This document shows, in pieces, positions 25,498-33,691 of a stretch of 64,000 nucleotides of DNA; within the stretch, counting starts at the first letter, position 1; every line of letters begins with the position of its first letter. The notes beneath the pieces are model-generated. The model was not told the DNA's origin and searched no databases. It worked only from the letters and a program-made list of their open reading frames with translations. The position numbers and the translations under genes are program-made. Source of the DNA: Ewingella sp963519305 (GTDB taxonomy: Bacteria; Pseudomonadota; Gammaproteobacteria; Enterobacterales; Enterobacteriaceae); contig CAUQMS010000011.1 of assembly GCA_963519305.1 (NCBI GenBank), forward strand, positions 62,001 through 126,000. The letters are read 5' to 3'.

Positions 25498-25839
25498 AAA
25501 TTGTTTCCTGGTGTCGTCAGGTAATGCAAAAAAAGCTAAGAATTAAAAACAGTTATCGGATCCTCACCACGGCTTCTTTAATAAATTTCCATAAATGCAA
25601 ACTTCCGGCCTGTAGTGGGGTCATTCTGTTCAGAGGCTCAGAAAGGCTTCTGTTTTCAGCGTACTCTTTGAATTACCAGAAAATAATCACATCAAGAAAA
25701 CAGGTTATCTGATGTAATTTCAGGACGGGATAATAACAGAAGTCAGGGGGGCTGAACTTGATTTTGTGCAATAAATCATCAAATCAGAAAAGGCCTACAA
25801 GAATTCAGCAGAAAGGGCAGGACGCCGGTAGTGCAGGAA
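25498..25839. other. AT-rich gap between the small secreted-protein gene and btuF
   Basis: These 342 bases are clearly richer in A and T than their neighbours. They should hold the promoter of the small secreted protein (reading left). A 62-codon open frame on the plus strand from 25524 has no usable ribosome site and no recognisable product. I see no repeat or RNA gene. It looks like remnant DNA where yadS is found in relatives. Confidence 0.4.
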
Positions 25840-26652
25840 TTAGCGCGTGGGCAAGGCGTGCAGCTGCGTGCAGAGCTGTGAGGCGGCCAGCATAATGCGC
25901 GGTCCGGCGCGGCTAAACCAGTCGGCGTCGACGGTCACGACCGGGACATTCAGGGCCGGTTGCCAGAAAGCCATTACGGTCTCTTTTTGTTGTTTTCCCC
26001 CACTGATGACAATAGCCTGTGGCTGACGGGATAAAACCTGCTCCCGGCTGACCTGAGGCCAGGGCGCACGGCTGTCGGCGAAGATATTTTCAGCACCGCA
26101 CAGCGATACAATTTCACTTTGCAACGTTTTTGAAGCGGCGGTGAACAGCGGTTGGGTGCCGAACTGAATAAAGACTGGCAGCGGATTCGCACGGGCATAT
26201 TGCTTCTTCAGGCTGTTGCGCTCCTGAAGGATCTGCAATGCTGCCTGTTTCGCGGCTTGCGGATCAGGACTGTAAGCCGCCAGCTGCTCCAGTGCACCGG
26301 CCACCTGTTCGATAGTTTCAGGATCAAGATACAACACCGGGATCCCGAGCGACGCTATCTGATCCAGCGGACGCTGCGGGTTGCCGCCCCGCCACGCCAG
26401 CAAGAGATCCGGTTTCAATGCCAGCACGCGCTCGACATTCACCCCTTGCCAGCTGGCAACCTGCTCGAGTTTCTTCGCCTGCGGCGGGAAATCAGAATAG
26501 GCGCTGACGCCTACCAGCTGCTTACCCAGCCCGGCGGCGTAAGCCAGTTCAGTCAGATTCGGAGCCAAACTCACAACGCGTTGTGCCGGTTGCGCTATGG
26601 CTGCCAGCGGCAGCCATAAACAGAACAACCAGCCTGAAACACGAGGGATCAT
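25840..26652 (-). CDS. btuF: Vitamin B12-binding periplasmic protein
   Basis: BtuF captures cobalamin in the periplasm and hands it to BtuCD. The 270 residues begin with a signal peptide (cleaved near AIAQ). Class III binding-protein motifs shared with E. coli follow: VSAYSDFPPQA, SWQGVNVERVLALKPDL, ENIFADSRAPWPQVSREQVL and DWFSRAGPRI. Its ATG overlaps the mtnN stop by four bases; the two are one operon, as in E. coli. No B12 riboswitch is visible here. Confidence 0.93.
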   Translation of the reverse strand: MIPRVSGWLFCLWLPLAAIAQPAQRVVSLAPNLTELAYAAGLGKQLVGVSAYSDFPPQAKKLEQVASWQGVNVERVLALKPDLLLAWRGGNPQRPLDQIASLGIPVLYLDPETIEQVAGALEQLAAYSPDPQAAKQAALQILQERNSLKKQYARANPLPVFIQFGTQPLFTAASKTLQSEIVSLCGAENIFADSRAPWPQVSREQVLSRQPQAIVISGGKQQKETVMAFWQPALNVPVVTVDADWFSRAGPRIMLAASQLCTQLHALPTR

Positions 26653-27356
26653 GCGTTGTCGCCGTTCGCCAGCGACTGCAACATGGCGTCAATCATCAGC
26701 GTTGACTGCTCGGCGGCCACCACCAGGAACTCTTCGAAGCTCAGGTGAGACTCGCTGTCAGCCACGTCAGAAATAGCGCGCACAACCACGAATGGCGTAC
26801 CAAACAGATGGCACACATGGCCGATGGCCGCCGCTTCCATTTCCACCGCCGCAACGGTCGGGAAGGTTGCACGGATACGCGCCAGCGGAGCTGCACCGTT
26901 GATAAAGGCATCACCGCTGCACACCAGGCCGCGTACGGCATTCAGATCCAGCTGGCGAATACAGGTTTCAGCCAGTTCGATCAGCGTAGGATCCGCAGTG
27001 AAAGCCGCAGGGCAACCCGCCATCTGGCCGGGTTCATAACCGAACGCGGTGACGTCAGCATCGTGATAACGCACTTCTTCGGACACCACGATATCGCCCA
27101 CTTTCAGGGTTTTCGCCAGACCGCCCGCCGAACCGGTGTTGATCACCACGTCCGGTTTGCATAATTCCAGCAGCAAAGTCGTGCCCATCGCCGCAGAGAC
27201 TTTACCGATGCCTGATTTCAGCAGCGCCACGTCAATGCCATGCAGCTGGCCGGTATAGATTTCGCATCCTGCGCGTTCGATGGTTTTACGGTTGATGATT
27301 TTTTCGCGCAGCAGGGTAACTTCCTGTTCCATTGCGCCAATGATGCCAACTTTCAT
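26649..27356 (-). CDS. mtnN: 5'-methylthioadenosine/S-adenosylhomocysteine nucleosidase
   Basis: MtnN hydrolyses MTA, SAH and 5'-deoxyadenosine to adenine plus the thioribose part, clearing SAM by-products and feeding autoinducer-2 synthesis. The 235-residue protein keeps E12, the M173/E174 pair in VEMEAAA and the catalytic D197 in ISDVAD. It is the first gene of mtnN-btuF, divergent from dgt. Confidence 0.97.
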   Translation of the reverse strand: MKVGIIGAMEQEVTLLREKIINRKTIERAGCEIYTGQLHGIDVALLKSGIGKVSAAMGTTLLLELCKPDVVINTGSAGGLAKTLKVGDIVVSEEVRYHDADVTAFGYEPGQMAGCPAAFTADPTLIELAETCIRQLDLNAVRGLVCSGDAFINGAAPLARIRATFPTVAAVEMEAAAIGHVCHLFGTPFVVVRAISDVADSESHLSFEEFLVVAAEQSTLMIDAMLQSLANGDNA

Positions 27357-27505
27357 AGTTTTACTCGCAGATTGAGGAGGGAATTGACTGTTTTATAACA
27401 AGTCGGATACGCGATAGTCTATCATGGCTATTAACAAGTGATCATGCGTTGGGTTGCTGGCGGGAAGCCAGAAGAGTGCCTCGGTGGCTGAAAAGGGTAG
27501 GGAAC

Positions 27506-29023
27506 ATGTCCGGGATCGATTTTAAGAACAAATTCAATTTCCAGCGTCCTTTCAGTCCTGCGATTGAGGCGCGTGATGAATATGACGTGATACGCCAGTT
27601 TGAAAGCGACCGTGGGCGCATTATCAACTCGGCGGCGATCCGCCGGCTGCAACAGAAAACCCAGGTTTTCCCGCTGGAGAAAAATGCCGCGGTGCGCAGC
27701 CGCCTGACCCATTCTCTGGAAGTTCAGCAGGTCGGGCGTCATATTGCCAAAGAAATTTTACACCGCCTGCGCAAGCAGGGAAAACTCGATGTGCTCGGTT
27801 TAACCGATTTCACGGATCCCTTCGAAAGCGTGGTCGAAATGGCCTGCCTGATGCACGACATCGGCAATCCGCCGTTCGGTCATTTTGGCGAGTCGGCGAT
27901 CAACAACTGGTTCGCCAGACGTATGGATATCTCCAGCTGCGGGCCGGTGCCGCAAAGTACCGACAGCTGCACGTTCAATTTCCTGCGCCTGCTGGAAGGA
28001 GAGGATCAGCTCAACCTGGTGCGCAGTAAAATCCGTCATGATTTATGTCATTTTGACGGCAATGCGCAGGCCATTCGGCTGGTCTTTACCTTACTGAAAC
28101 TTAACCTGACGTTCTCGCAAACCGCCTGCATTCTGAAATATACCCGTCCGGCCTACTGGGCCGCACCGCTGCCGGAAAATCATGCTTATCTGATGAAGAA
28201 ACCGGGCTTTTATCTGGCGGAAGAGCCGTTCATCGAACGCTTGCGCGAAGAGCTGGATATGGGCGAGTTCAGCCGTTTCCCGCTGACTTACATTATGGAA
28301 GCCGCGGATGACATCTCTTACTGCATTGCCGATCTGGAGGATGCCGTAGAGAAGAATATTTTCAGCGTGGAGCAGCTGTTTGAGCACCTGGAGCGCGAGT
28401 GGGGCGAAGGGATAAAAGGCGACTGGTTCGAAAAAGTGGTGCGCACGGCCTATCAGAAAATGAATAAGGCTAAAACGTTTCGCAATCCGGTGGATTATTT
28501 CTTCATGGAACTGCGGGTTCAAACTGTTAAACATCTGGTTCCGCACGCCGCCATTCGTTTCATTGATAATCTGCCGGCCATATTTGAGGGTAGCTTTAAT
28601 GAGGCGCTACTTGAGGATGTGAGTCAGGCTAATAGATTGTTAAAAATATATAAAAGCGTGGCGTTTAAGCATGTGTTTAATCATCACGAAGTTGAAGAGC
28701 TGGAATTACAAGGCTACCGGGTCATTAGCGGACTTCTGGATATTTATAGCCCGATTCTTGATATGCCATTACAGGAATTCCGCCAACTGGTCAGCGACGA
28801 TACGCACCGCCAGTATCCGATTGAAACCCGTCTCTTTCACAAGTTATCCGCCAAGCACCGTCTGGCCTATAACGAAGCTGTCGCAAGACTTAGTCAGCAA
28901 CCTGAAAATCAGCAGAAAATTGGTGAGTTTTATTACCGTGCCCGCATGATTCAGGATTATATCAGTGGCATGACAGATCTTTACGCTTACGATGAATACC
29001 GTCGCCTGATGGCGGCCGAATAA
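27506..29023 (+). CDS. dgt: Deoxyguanosine triphosphate triphosphohydrolase
   Basis: Dgt cleaves dGTP to deoxyguanosine and tripolyphosphate, helping control dNTP pools and mutation rate. It is an HD-domain enzyme of 505 residues from ATG 27506, equal to E. coli. The metal ligands are in RLTHSLEV and CLMHDIGNPPFGHFGE, with a further D in MEAADDISY. AGGGA lies before this ATG; an in-frame start 19 codons upstream adds residues that are not in the family. Codons in roughly 28590-28790 are more AT-rich than the rest of the gene. Confidence 0.96.
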   Translation: MSGIDFKNKFNFQRPFSPAIEARDEYDVIRQFESDRGRIINSAAIRRLQQKTQVFPLEKNAAVRSRLTHSLEVQQVGRHIAKEILHRLRKQGKLDVLGLTDFTDPFESVVEMACLMHDIGNPPFGHFGESAINNWFARRMDISSCGPVPQSTDSCTFNFLRLLEGEDQLNLVRSKIRHDLCHFDGNAQAIRLVFTLLKLNLTFSQTACILKYTRPAYWAAPLPENHAYLMKKPGFYLAEEPFIERLREELDMGEFSRFPLTYIMEAADDISYCIADLEDAVEKNIFSVEQLFEHLEREWGEGIKGDWFEKVVRTAYQKMNKAKTFRNPVDYFFMELRVQTVKHLVPHAAIRFIDNLPAIFEGSFNEALLEDVSQANRLLKIYKSVAFKHVFNHHEVEELELQGYRVISGLLDIYSPILDMPLQEFRQLVSDDTHRQYPIETRLFHKLSAKHRLAYNEAVARLSQQPENQQKIGEFYYRARMIQDYISGMTDLYAYDEYRRLMAAE

Positions 29024-29028
29024 TATAT

Positions 29029-29054
29029 CCGCCACCATTTTCGGGCGGTTTTTT
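29029..29054 (+). terminator. dgt terminator
   Basis: CCGCC and GGCGG form a short stem with a 10-base loop, followed by TTTTTT, just after the dgt stop. Confidence 0.6.
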
Positions 29055-29172
29055 GCCAGCATTACCCGCCTGTCTTGGGCCGCCGCGCGGCAACGCGAAT
29101 TATTTTTGGGCGTGCACTTGAATAGCCATCAACAAGACAGATATTTAATCCATGACGTCATTTGGTTAAAAA

Positions 29173-29187
29173 GTAGGCTTTTGTAAA
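29173..29187 (+). promoter_or_regulatory. CpxR-like site upstream of degP
   Basis: GTAGG-CTTTT-GTAAA matches the CpxR repeat GTAAA-N5-GTAAA at 8 of 10 defined bases. It lies about 40 bases above the sigma-E-like promoter. Cpx control of degP is established in E. coli; here it is inferred from the match. Confidence 0.45.
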
Positions 29188-29228
29188 TAACCACAATAAT
29201 TTTTTACCATTGTGATTTCGACCAAAAT

Positions 29229-29256
29229 GAACTTCGCGTTTTTAATAATATCTCAG
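29229..29256 (+). promoter_or_regulatory. Sigma-E-like promoter of degP
   Basis: GAACTT at 29229-29234, a 16-base spacer and TCTCAG resemble the sigma-E pattern (GGAACTT, 15-17 bases, TCTGA/TCAAA). degP is a classical sigma-E gene in E. coli. Confidence 0.6.
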
Positions 29257-29334
29257 TACCACGACTACCAAGCAAGGTAACCGGCTACGGTTGCCACGTA
29301 TAATTTTAAGAACTCATTAAAGAGATTACGACTG

Positions 29335-30780
29335 ATGAAAAAATCTACTCTATTCCTAAGCGCATTAGCGTTAAGTATTGGACTGGCTGTGGCCCCGGTT
29401 TCATCGGCGTTTGCCGCAGAAACGGCCTCTTCAAGCACAACTCAAGTTCCAAGTCTGGCGCCTATGCTGGAAAAAGTGATGCCTTCTGTGGTCAGTGTGA
29501 ACGTTGAAGGCAGCGCAGAAGTGAAAACGCCACGCATGGGCCAGCAGTTCCAGCAGTTCTTCGGCCAGAATTCGCCGCTGTGTCAGGACGGTTCGCCGTT
29601 CCAGGGCTCACCGGTCTGTCAGGGTCAGGGACAAGAAGGCTCACCGCAGGCACCTCAGCAGCAGAAAGAAGATTTCCGTGCGCTGGGTTCCGGTGTGATC
29701 ATCGATGCCGATAAAGGCTATGTGGTGACCAACAACCACGTGGTGGATAACGCCACTAAAATCACCGTACAGCTTAACGACGGCCGCAAATTTGAAGCGA
29801 AAGTGATCGGTAAAGATCCGCGCTCAGATATCGCGGTTATCCAGCTGATTGACGCGAAAAACCTGACGGCGATTAAAATCGCGGACTCCGAGCAGCTGCG
29901 CGTCGGTGACTACACGGTGGCTATCGGTAACCCATATGGTCTGGGCGAAACCGCAACGTCCGGTATCGTTTCTGCACTGGGACGTAGTGGCCTGAACATT
30001 GAAAACTACGAAAACTTTATCCAGACTGACGCCGCCATTAACCGTGGTAACTCCGGTGGTGCGCTGGTGAACCTTAACGGTGAGCTGATCGGTCTGAACA
30101 CCGCGATCCTCGCGCCGGACGGCGGTAACATCGGTATCGGCTTTGCGATCCCAAGTAACATGGTGAAAAACCTGTCCAAGCAGATGATCGAATTCGGTCA
30201 GGTGAAACGCGGTGAACTGGGCATTTTGGGTACTGAGCTGAACTCTGAGCTGGCGAAAGCCATGAAGGTTGACGCACAACGCGGTGCCTTTATCAGTCAG
30301 GTGATGCCGAAGTCTGCGGCGGAAAAAGCCGGTATTAAAGCGGGTGATGTGATCCTGAGCATGAACGGTAAACCGATCAGCAGCTTCGCGTCCTTCCGTG
30401 CCGATATTGGTACGCTGCCAATTGGGACCAAAGTGACTCTGGGCCTGCTGCGCGATGGCAAACCGGTGAACGTTGATGTCACCATTGAGCAGAGCACGCA
30501 GACCGCGAAAGTCGATTCCGGCAATATTTATACCGGTATCGAAGGCGCGGAACTGAGCAACGGCCAGGCTGGCGATCAGAAAGGCGTGAAAGTGGATTCA
30601 GTGAAACCGGGCAGTGCTGCGGCACGCGTTGGCTTGAAAAAAGATGACGTGATCCTCGGTGTGAACCAGCAGAAGGTCACGAATCTGGGCGAACTGCGCA
30701 AAATCCTCGACAGCAAACCTTCCGTGCTGGCGCTGGATGTGCAACGCGGTGACACGTCGATCTACCTGTTAGCCCAGTAA
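29335..30780 (+). CDS. degP: Periplasmic serine endoprotease DegP
   Basis: DegP (HtrA) is the heat-shock protease and chaperone of the periplasm, working as cage-like oligomers. The signal peptide is cleaved after A27 (AFA/AET). The trypsin-like domain has the triad H135 (TNNHVVD), D165 (DPRSDIAV) and S240 (GNSGGAL). Its long LA loop is Gln-rich with the cysteine pair C83/C95. Two PDZ domains follow (about 280-480) and the protein ends in YLLAQ. In E. coli cdaR is next; here a glycerate kinase gene follows. Confidence 0.97.
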   Translation: MKKSTLFLSALALSIGLAVAPVSSAFAAETASSSTTQVPSLAPMLEKVMPSVVSVNVEGSAEVKTPRMGQQFQQFFGQNSPLCQDGSPFQGSPVCQGQGQEGSPQAPQQQKEDFRALGSGVIIDADKGYVVTNNHVVDNATKITVQLNDGRKFEAKVIGKDPRSDIAVIQLIDAKNLTAIKIADSEQLRVGDYTVAIGNPYGLGETATSGIVSALGRSGLNIENYENFIQTDAAINRGNSGGALVNLNGELIGLNTAILAPDGGNIGIGFAIPSNMVKNLSKQMIEFGQVKRGELGILGTELNSELAKAMKVDAQRGAFISQVMPKSAAEKAGIKAGDVILSMNGKPISSFASFRADIGTLPIGTKVTLGLLRDGKPVNVDVTIEQSTQTAKVDSGNIYTGIEGAELSNGQAGDQKGVKVDSVKPGSAAARVGLKKDDVILGVNQQKVTNLGELRKILDSKPSVLALDVQRGDTSIYLLAQ

Positions 30781-30806
30781 TGTTGGCGGCTTCGCCGCGA
30801 TTCACT

Positions 30807-30832
30807 AAGGCACGCTTCGGCGTGCCTTTTTT
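30807..30832 (+). terminator. degP terminator
   Basis: AAGGCACGC-TTCG-GCGTGCCTT with a UUCG-type loop is followed by a T-run, 26 bases past the degP stop. Confidence 0.93.
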
Positions 30833-30957
30833 ATGCAAAAATATCGCTTCCGCCGCACACAGAAACCAGCAGCAGACTGACTGCTTTTGTGATGCAGACT
30901 ATGATTAAGAATAGGTACTGTCGATGACAATGCTGAACTTGTTGAAACAGGAGCTAT

Positions 30958-32097
30958 ATGAAAATAGTGATCGCACCGGACTCATACAAAGAAAGTTTGT
31001 CTGCTTTGGACGTGGCAAAAGCCATTGAAAGTGGGTTTCGCGAAATATTCCCAGACGCCGAGTACGTAAAACTGCCGGTTGCCGATGGCGGAGAAGGCAC
31101 GGTTGAAGCGATGGTAGCGGCGACCGGCGGCCGCGTGGTGAAGGTTAACGTCACCGGCCCGCTCGGGGATCCTCTGGAGGCATTTTTCGGCTTGTCCGGG
31201 GATGAGACCGTGGCCTTTATCGAAATGGCGGCTGCCAGCGGGCTGGAAAGTGTACCCGGCGGCAAACGTAATCCTCTCAAAACCACCTCTTTCGGCACCG
31301 GTGAACTGATCCTTGCCGCGCTGGACTGCGGTGTGAAGCACTGCATTATTGGTATCGGCGGGAGTGCGACAAACGACGGCGGAGCCGGCATGGTGCAGGC
31401 GCTCGGCGCAACACTGCTGACCAAAGAAGGTGAACAGATTGGCTATGGCGGCGGTGAGCTGGCGAAACTCGACAGCATTGATATCAGCGGGCTGGATCCG
31501 CGCATTAAAAACTGCCGCTTTGAGGTAGCCTGCGATGTGACCAATCCGCTGACCGGCAAGCACGGGGCTTCGGCAGTGTTTGGCCCGCAAAAAGGGGCGA
31601 CGCCGGAGATGGTGGGGCAGCTCGACGGTTATCTCCGCCACTATGCAGACGTGATCCGCCGTGACCTGAATATTGATGTCGATAATATTCCGGGCGGCGG
31701 CGCGGCGGGGGGCATGGGCGCGGCGCTGCATGCTTTTTGCAAGGCAGACCTGCGCCAGGGGATTGAAATCGTCACCGAAGCGCTCGGTCTGGATGCGCTG
31801 GTCAAAGACGCGACGCTGGTGATCACCGGCGAAGGGCGCATCGACAGCCAGAGCATTAACGGCAAGGTACCCATTGGCGTGGCGCGGGTCGCCAAGCGTT
31901 ATAACAAACCGGTGATTGGTATCGGCGGCAGCCTGACGAAAGATGTCGAGGTGGTGTTTGATCACGGTCTGGACGCGGTGTTCAGCGTGCTATACAGCAT
32001 CTGCACGCTGGAGGAGGCGCTGGAGAACGCGACCGACAATTTGCGCAAGACGGCACGGAATATCGCGGCCACCATCAGGCTGGCGCAAAATTTGTAG
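30958..32097 (+). CDS. garK: Glycerate kinase (GarK type)
   Basis: The enzyme phosphorylates D-glycerate to 2-phosphoglycerate with ATP, the exit step of glucarate/galactarate and glyoxylate catabolism into glycolysis. The 379-residue protein belongs to glycerate kinase family I and is close to E. coli GarK: the N-terminus IVIAPDSYKESLSA, then VADGGEGTVEAM, GIGGSATNDGGAGMVQALGA and TGEGRIDSQSINGKVP are all conserved. GlxK is an alternative name for the same activity. It is monocistronic, with its own terminator. No other sugar-diacid gene (garD, garL, garR, gudD) is in the window. Confidence 0.9.
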   Translation: MKIVIAPDSYKESLSALDVAKAIESGFREIFPDAEYVKLPVADGGEGTVEAMVAATGGRVVKVNVTGPLGDPLEAFFGLSGDETVAFIEMAAASGLESVPGGKRNPLKTTSFGTGELILAALDCGVKHCIIGIGGSATNDGGAGMVQALGATLLTKEGEQIGYGGGELAKLDSIDISGLDPRIKNCRFEVACDVTNPLTGKHGASAVFGPQKGATPEMVGQLDGYLRHYADVIRRDLNIDVDNIPGGGAAGGMGAALHAFCKADLRQGIEIVTEALGLDALVKDATLVITGEGRIDSQSINGKVPIGVARVAKRYNKPVIGIGGSLTKDVEVVFDHGLDAVFSVLYSICTLEEALENATDNLRKTARNIAATIRLAQNL

Positions 32098-32117
32098 TCA
32101 GTGCTTTGGCGCGGCAG

Positions 32118-32151
32118 AACCGGCACCGGAATAAATCTGTGCCGGTTTTTT
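32118..32151 (+). terminator. garK terminator
   Basis: AACCGGCAC and GTGCCGGTT form a 9-bp stem ending in a T-run, 20 bases after the stop. Confidence 0.88.
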
Positions 32152-32239
32152 ATTTGCTATCTGCACCTTTACCCCGGCTTGTCTGCTGCGTTAGGTTTGG
32201 GTATTGAACATGTGACGACGCTGATAATGGAAACCTTTT

Positions 32240-33601
32240 ATGTCCAAGCCTGATTTCTCCGAGCCTTATGATTTTTCTGAACTCTATGATTTATCCTCGC
32301 TGTATGACTTTTCCACTCAGCCCGTGAATACGCAGACCAAAGGTCTGGGCGTTCTGCCGGAGGAGCCCTGCATGGCGGATATCGGCGAACAGGGCTGGAA
32401 CATTCTGCGTGAAGAGGTCAGCCTGCCGGTGGCGGTGTTGCTGGAAGAGCGCATCGAACATAATCTGTCGTGGATGCGTGAATTCATCAGCCGCTATAAG
32501 CTGAAGCTGGCCCCGCACGGAAAAACCACCATGAGCCCGGAGCTGTATCAGTTACAGCTGGACTACGGTGCCTGGGGGATCACGCTGGCGACCGCGCCGC
32601 AGGTCAATGCCGCGTTCCAGCATGGCGTGCGGCGGGTGATCATGGCAAACCAGCTGACCGGCAAAGCCAATATGGCGATTATCGCCGGGCTGCTGGCCCG
32701 CGACAGTGAGTTTGATTTCACCTGTATTGTGGACTCTGCCGCTAACGTGGATGCGCTGGGCGACTATTTCGCCGCGTGTGGCAAAACGCTGCGCGTGCTG
32801 CTGGAATATGGCGTGATGGGAGGGCGCACCGGCGTGCGCAATGCTGAACAGGAACAACAGGTGTTGGAGGCTATCCGGCGCTGGCCGACGTCTATCCAAC
32901 TGGTGGGAGTGGAAATTTACGAAGGGGTCATTGACGAAGAAGCGCCGATCCGCGCTTTCCTACAACACGTCATGAACCGTACAGAGGCACTGGCACAGGC
33001 TGGTCAGTTTGCTGAGCCGACGGTGATCCTCACCGGTGCAGGCTCGGCGTGGTATGACGTGGTGGCCGAAGAGTTCAGCCGAAGCGACAGATATTTGGAT
33101 GAGGCACAACGTTTCACTCTCGAGGTTATCCTGCGTTCCGGTTGCTACCTGACGCACGACGCCGGGATATATGAGAAAGCGAATCAGCGCATTCAGGAGC
33201 AAAATCCGGTGGCCCGCGAAATGAACAGCAGCCTGCAGCCGGCGTTGCAGGTGTGGGCCTATGTACAATCTTTGCCGGAGCCGGGCAGGGCAATTATCGG
33301 GCTTGGAAAGCGGGATGCCGGAGGCGACGCAGGTTTCCCGGTAGCCGCCGGGCATTTCCGTCCTGCTACTGCACATTCGGCGGGATATACCACGGTGGTT
33401 CCAGCTGATAAGCGCTGGGAAATAACCAAGATGATGGATCAACACGCTTTTGTGTCACTGCCGCAGGATGCCGATATTCAGGTGGGTGACATGCTGTTAT
33501 TTGATATTTCACACCCTTGCCTGACTTTTGATAAATGGCGTCAGCTGCTGCGGGTGAACGAACAGTGGGACGTGACCGGTGCGGTGACCACCTGGTTCTG
33601 A
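32240..33601 (+). CDS. D-serine dehydratase-like amino acid deaminase (PLP, zinc)
   Basis: This is a fold-type III PLP enzyme of the eukaryotic-type D-serine dehydratase / D-threonine aldolase superfamily. The PLP lysine is K95 in LAPHGKTTM. The C-terminal metal pair is H425 and C427 in ISHPCLTF. A His-X-Cys pair marks zinc-dependent D-serine dehydratases, whereas aldolases have His-X-Asp. Deamination of a D-hydroxy amino acid is the likely activity; the substrate is not proven. Residues 5-28 are four tandem six-residue repeats (DFSEPY type) before the conserved domain, which starts near residue 44, where a second Met is found. The gene is monocistronic and convergent with the PTS genes. Confidence 0.75.
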   Translation: MSKPDFSEPYDFSELYDLSSLYDFSTQPVNTQTKGLGVLPEEPCMADIGEQGWNILREEVSLPVAVLLEERIEHNLSWMREFISRYKLKLAPHGKTTMSPELYQLQLDYGAWGITLATAPQVNAAFQHGVRRVIMANQLTGKANMAIIAGLLARDSEFDFTCIVDSAANVDALGDYFAACGKTLRVLLEYGVMGGRTGVRNAEQEQQVLEAIRRWPTSIQLVGVEIYEGVIDEEAPIRAFLQHVMNRTEALAQAGQFAEPTVILTGAGSAWYDVVAEEFSRSDRYLDEAQRFTLEVILRSGCYLTHDAGIYEKANQRIQEQNPVAREMNSSLQPALQVWAYVQSLPEPGRAIIGLGKRDAGGDAGFPVAAGHFRPATAHSAGYTTVVPADKRWEITKMMDQHAFVSLPQDADIQVGDMLLFDISHPCLTFDKWRQLLRVNEQWDVTGAVTTWF

Positions 33602-33620
33602 ACCGTTCAATAATGTCTGT

Positions 33621-33664
33621 AAAAAAGCCCGGCCCTTTATACGCAATGAAGGGCCGGGCTTTTT
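33621..33664. terminator. Bidirectional terminator, deaminase / PTS IIC
   Basis: A 12-bp perfect stem (AGCCCGGCCCTT / AAGGGCCGGGCT) is flanked by AAAAAA and TTTTT, shared by the converging genes. Confidence 0.93.
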
Positions 33665-33691
33665 ACTGGGCATTTTTTACATCATGTCGCG

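Larger units (their letters stand above)
29024..29334. other. dgt-degP intergenic region
   Basis: These 311 bases hold a short terminator for dgt at the left, then AT-rich DNA carrying the CpxR-like site and sigma-E-like promoter of degP (both listed separately) and a leader of about 75 bases. No gene is seen. Confidence 0.6.

Noticed and set aside
25524..25712. 62-codon plus-strand frame in the AT-rich gap before btuF
   Set aside because: The only AG-rich bases are two nucleotides from the ATG, too close to serve, and the translation resembles nothing known.
25840..27356. Cobalamin riboswitch for mtnN-btuF
   Set aside because: The upstream region between mtnN and dgt is about 150 bases and shows no B12-box-like conserved segment that I can recognise.
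28590..28790. AT-rich part of dgt as a recombined segment
   Set aside because: The protein sequence continues without break and matches Dgt; local codon bias alone is weak evidence for transfer.
30982..31965. 327-codon open frame antisense to garK
   Set aside because: Shadow of the conserved kinase gene; no ribosome site and no recognisable product.
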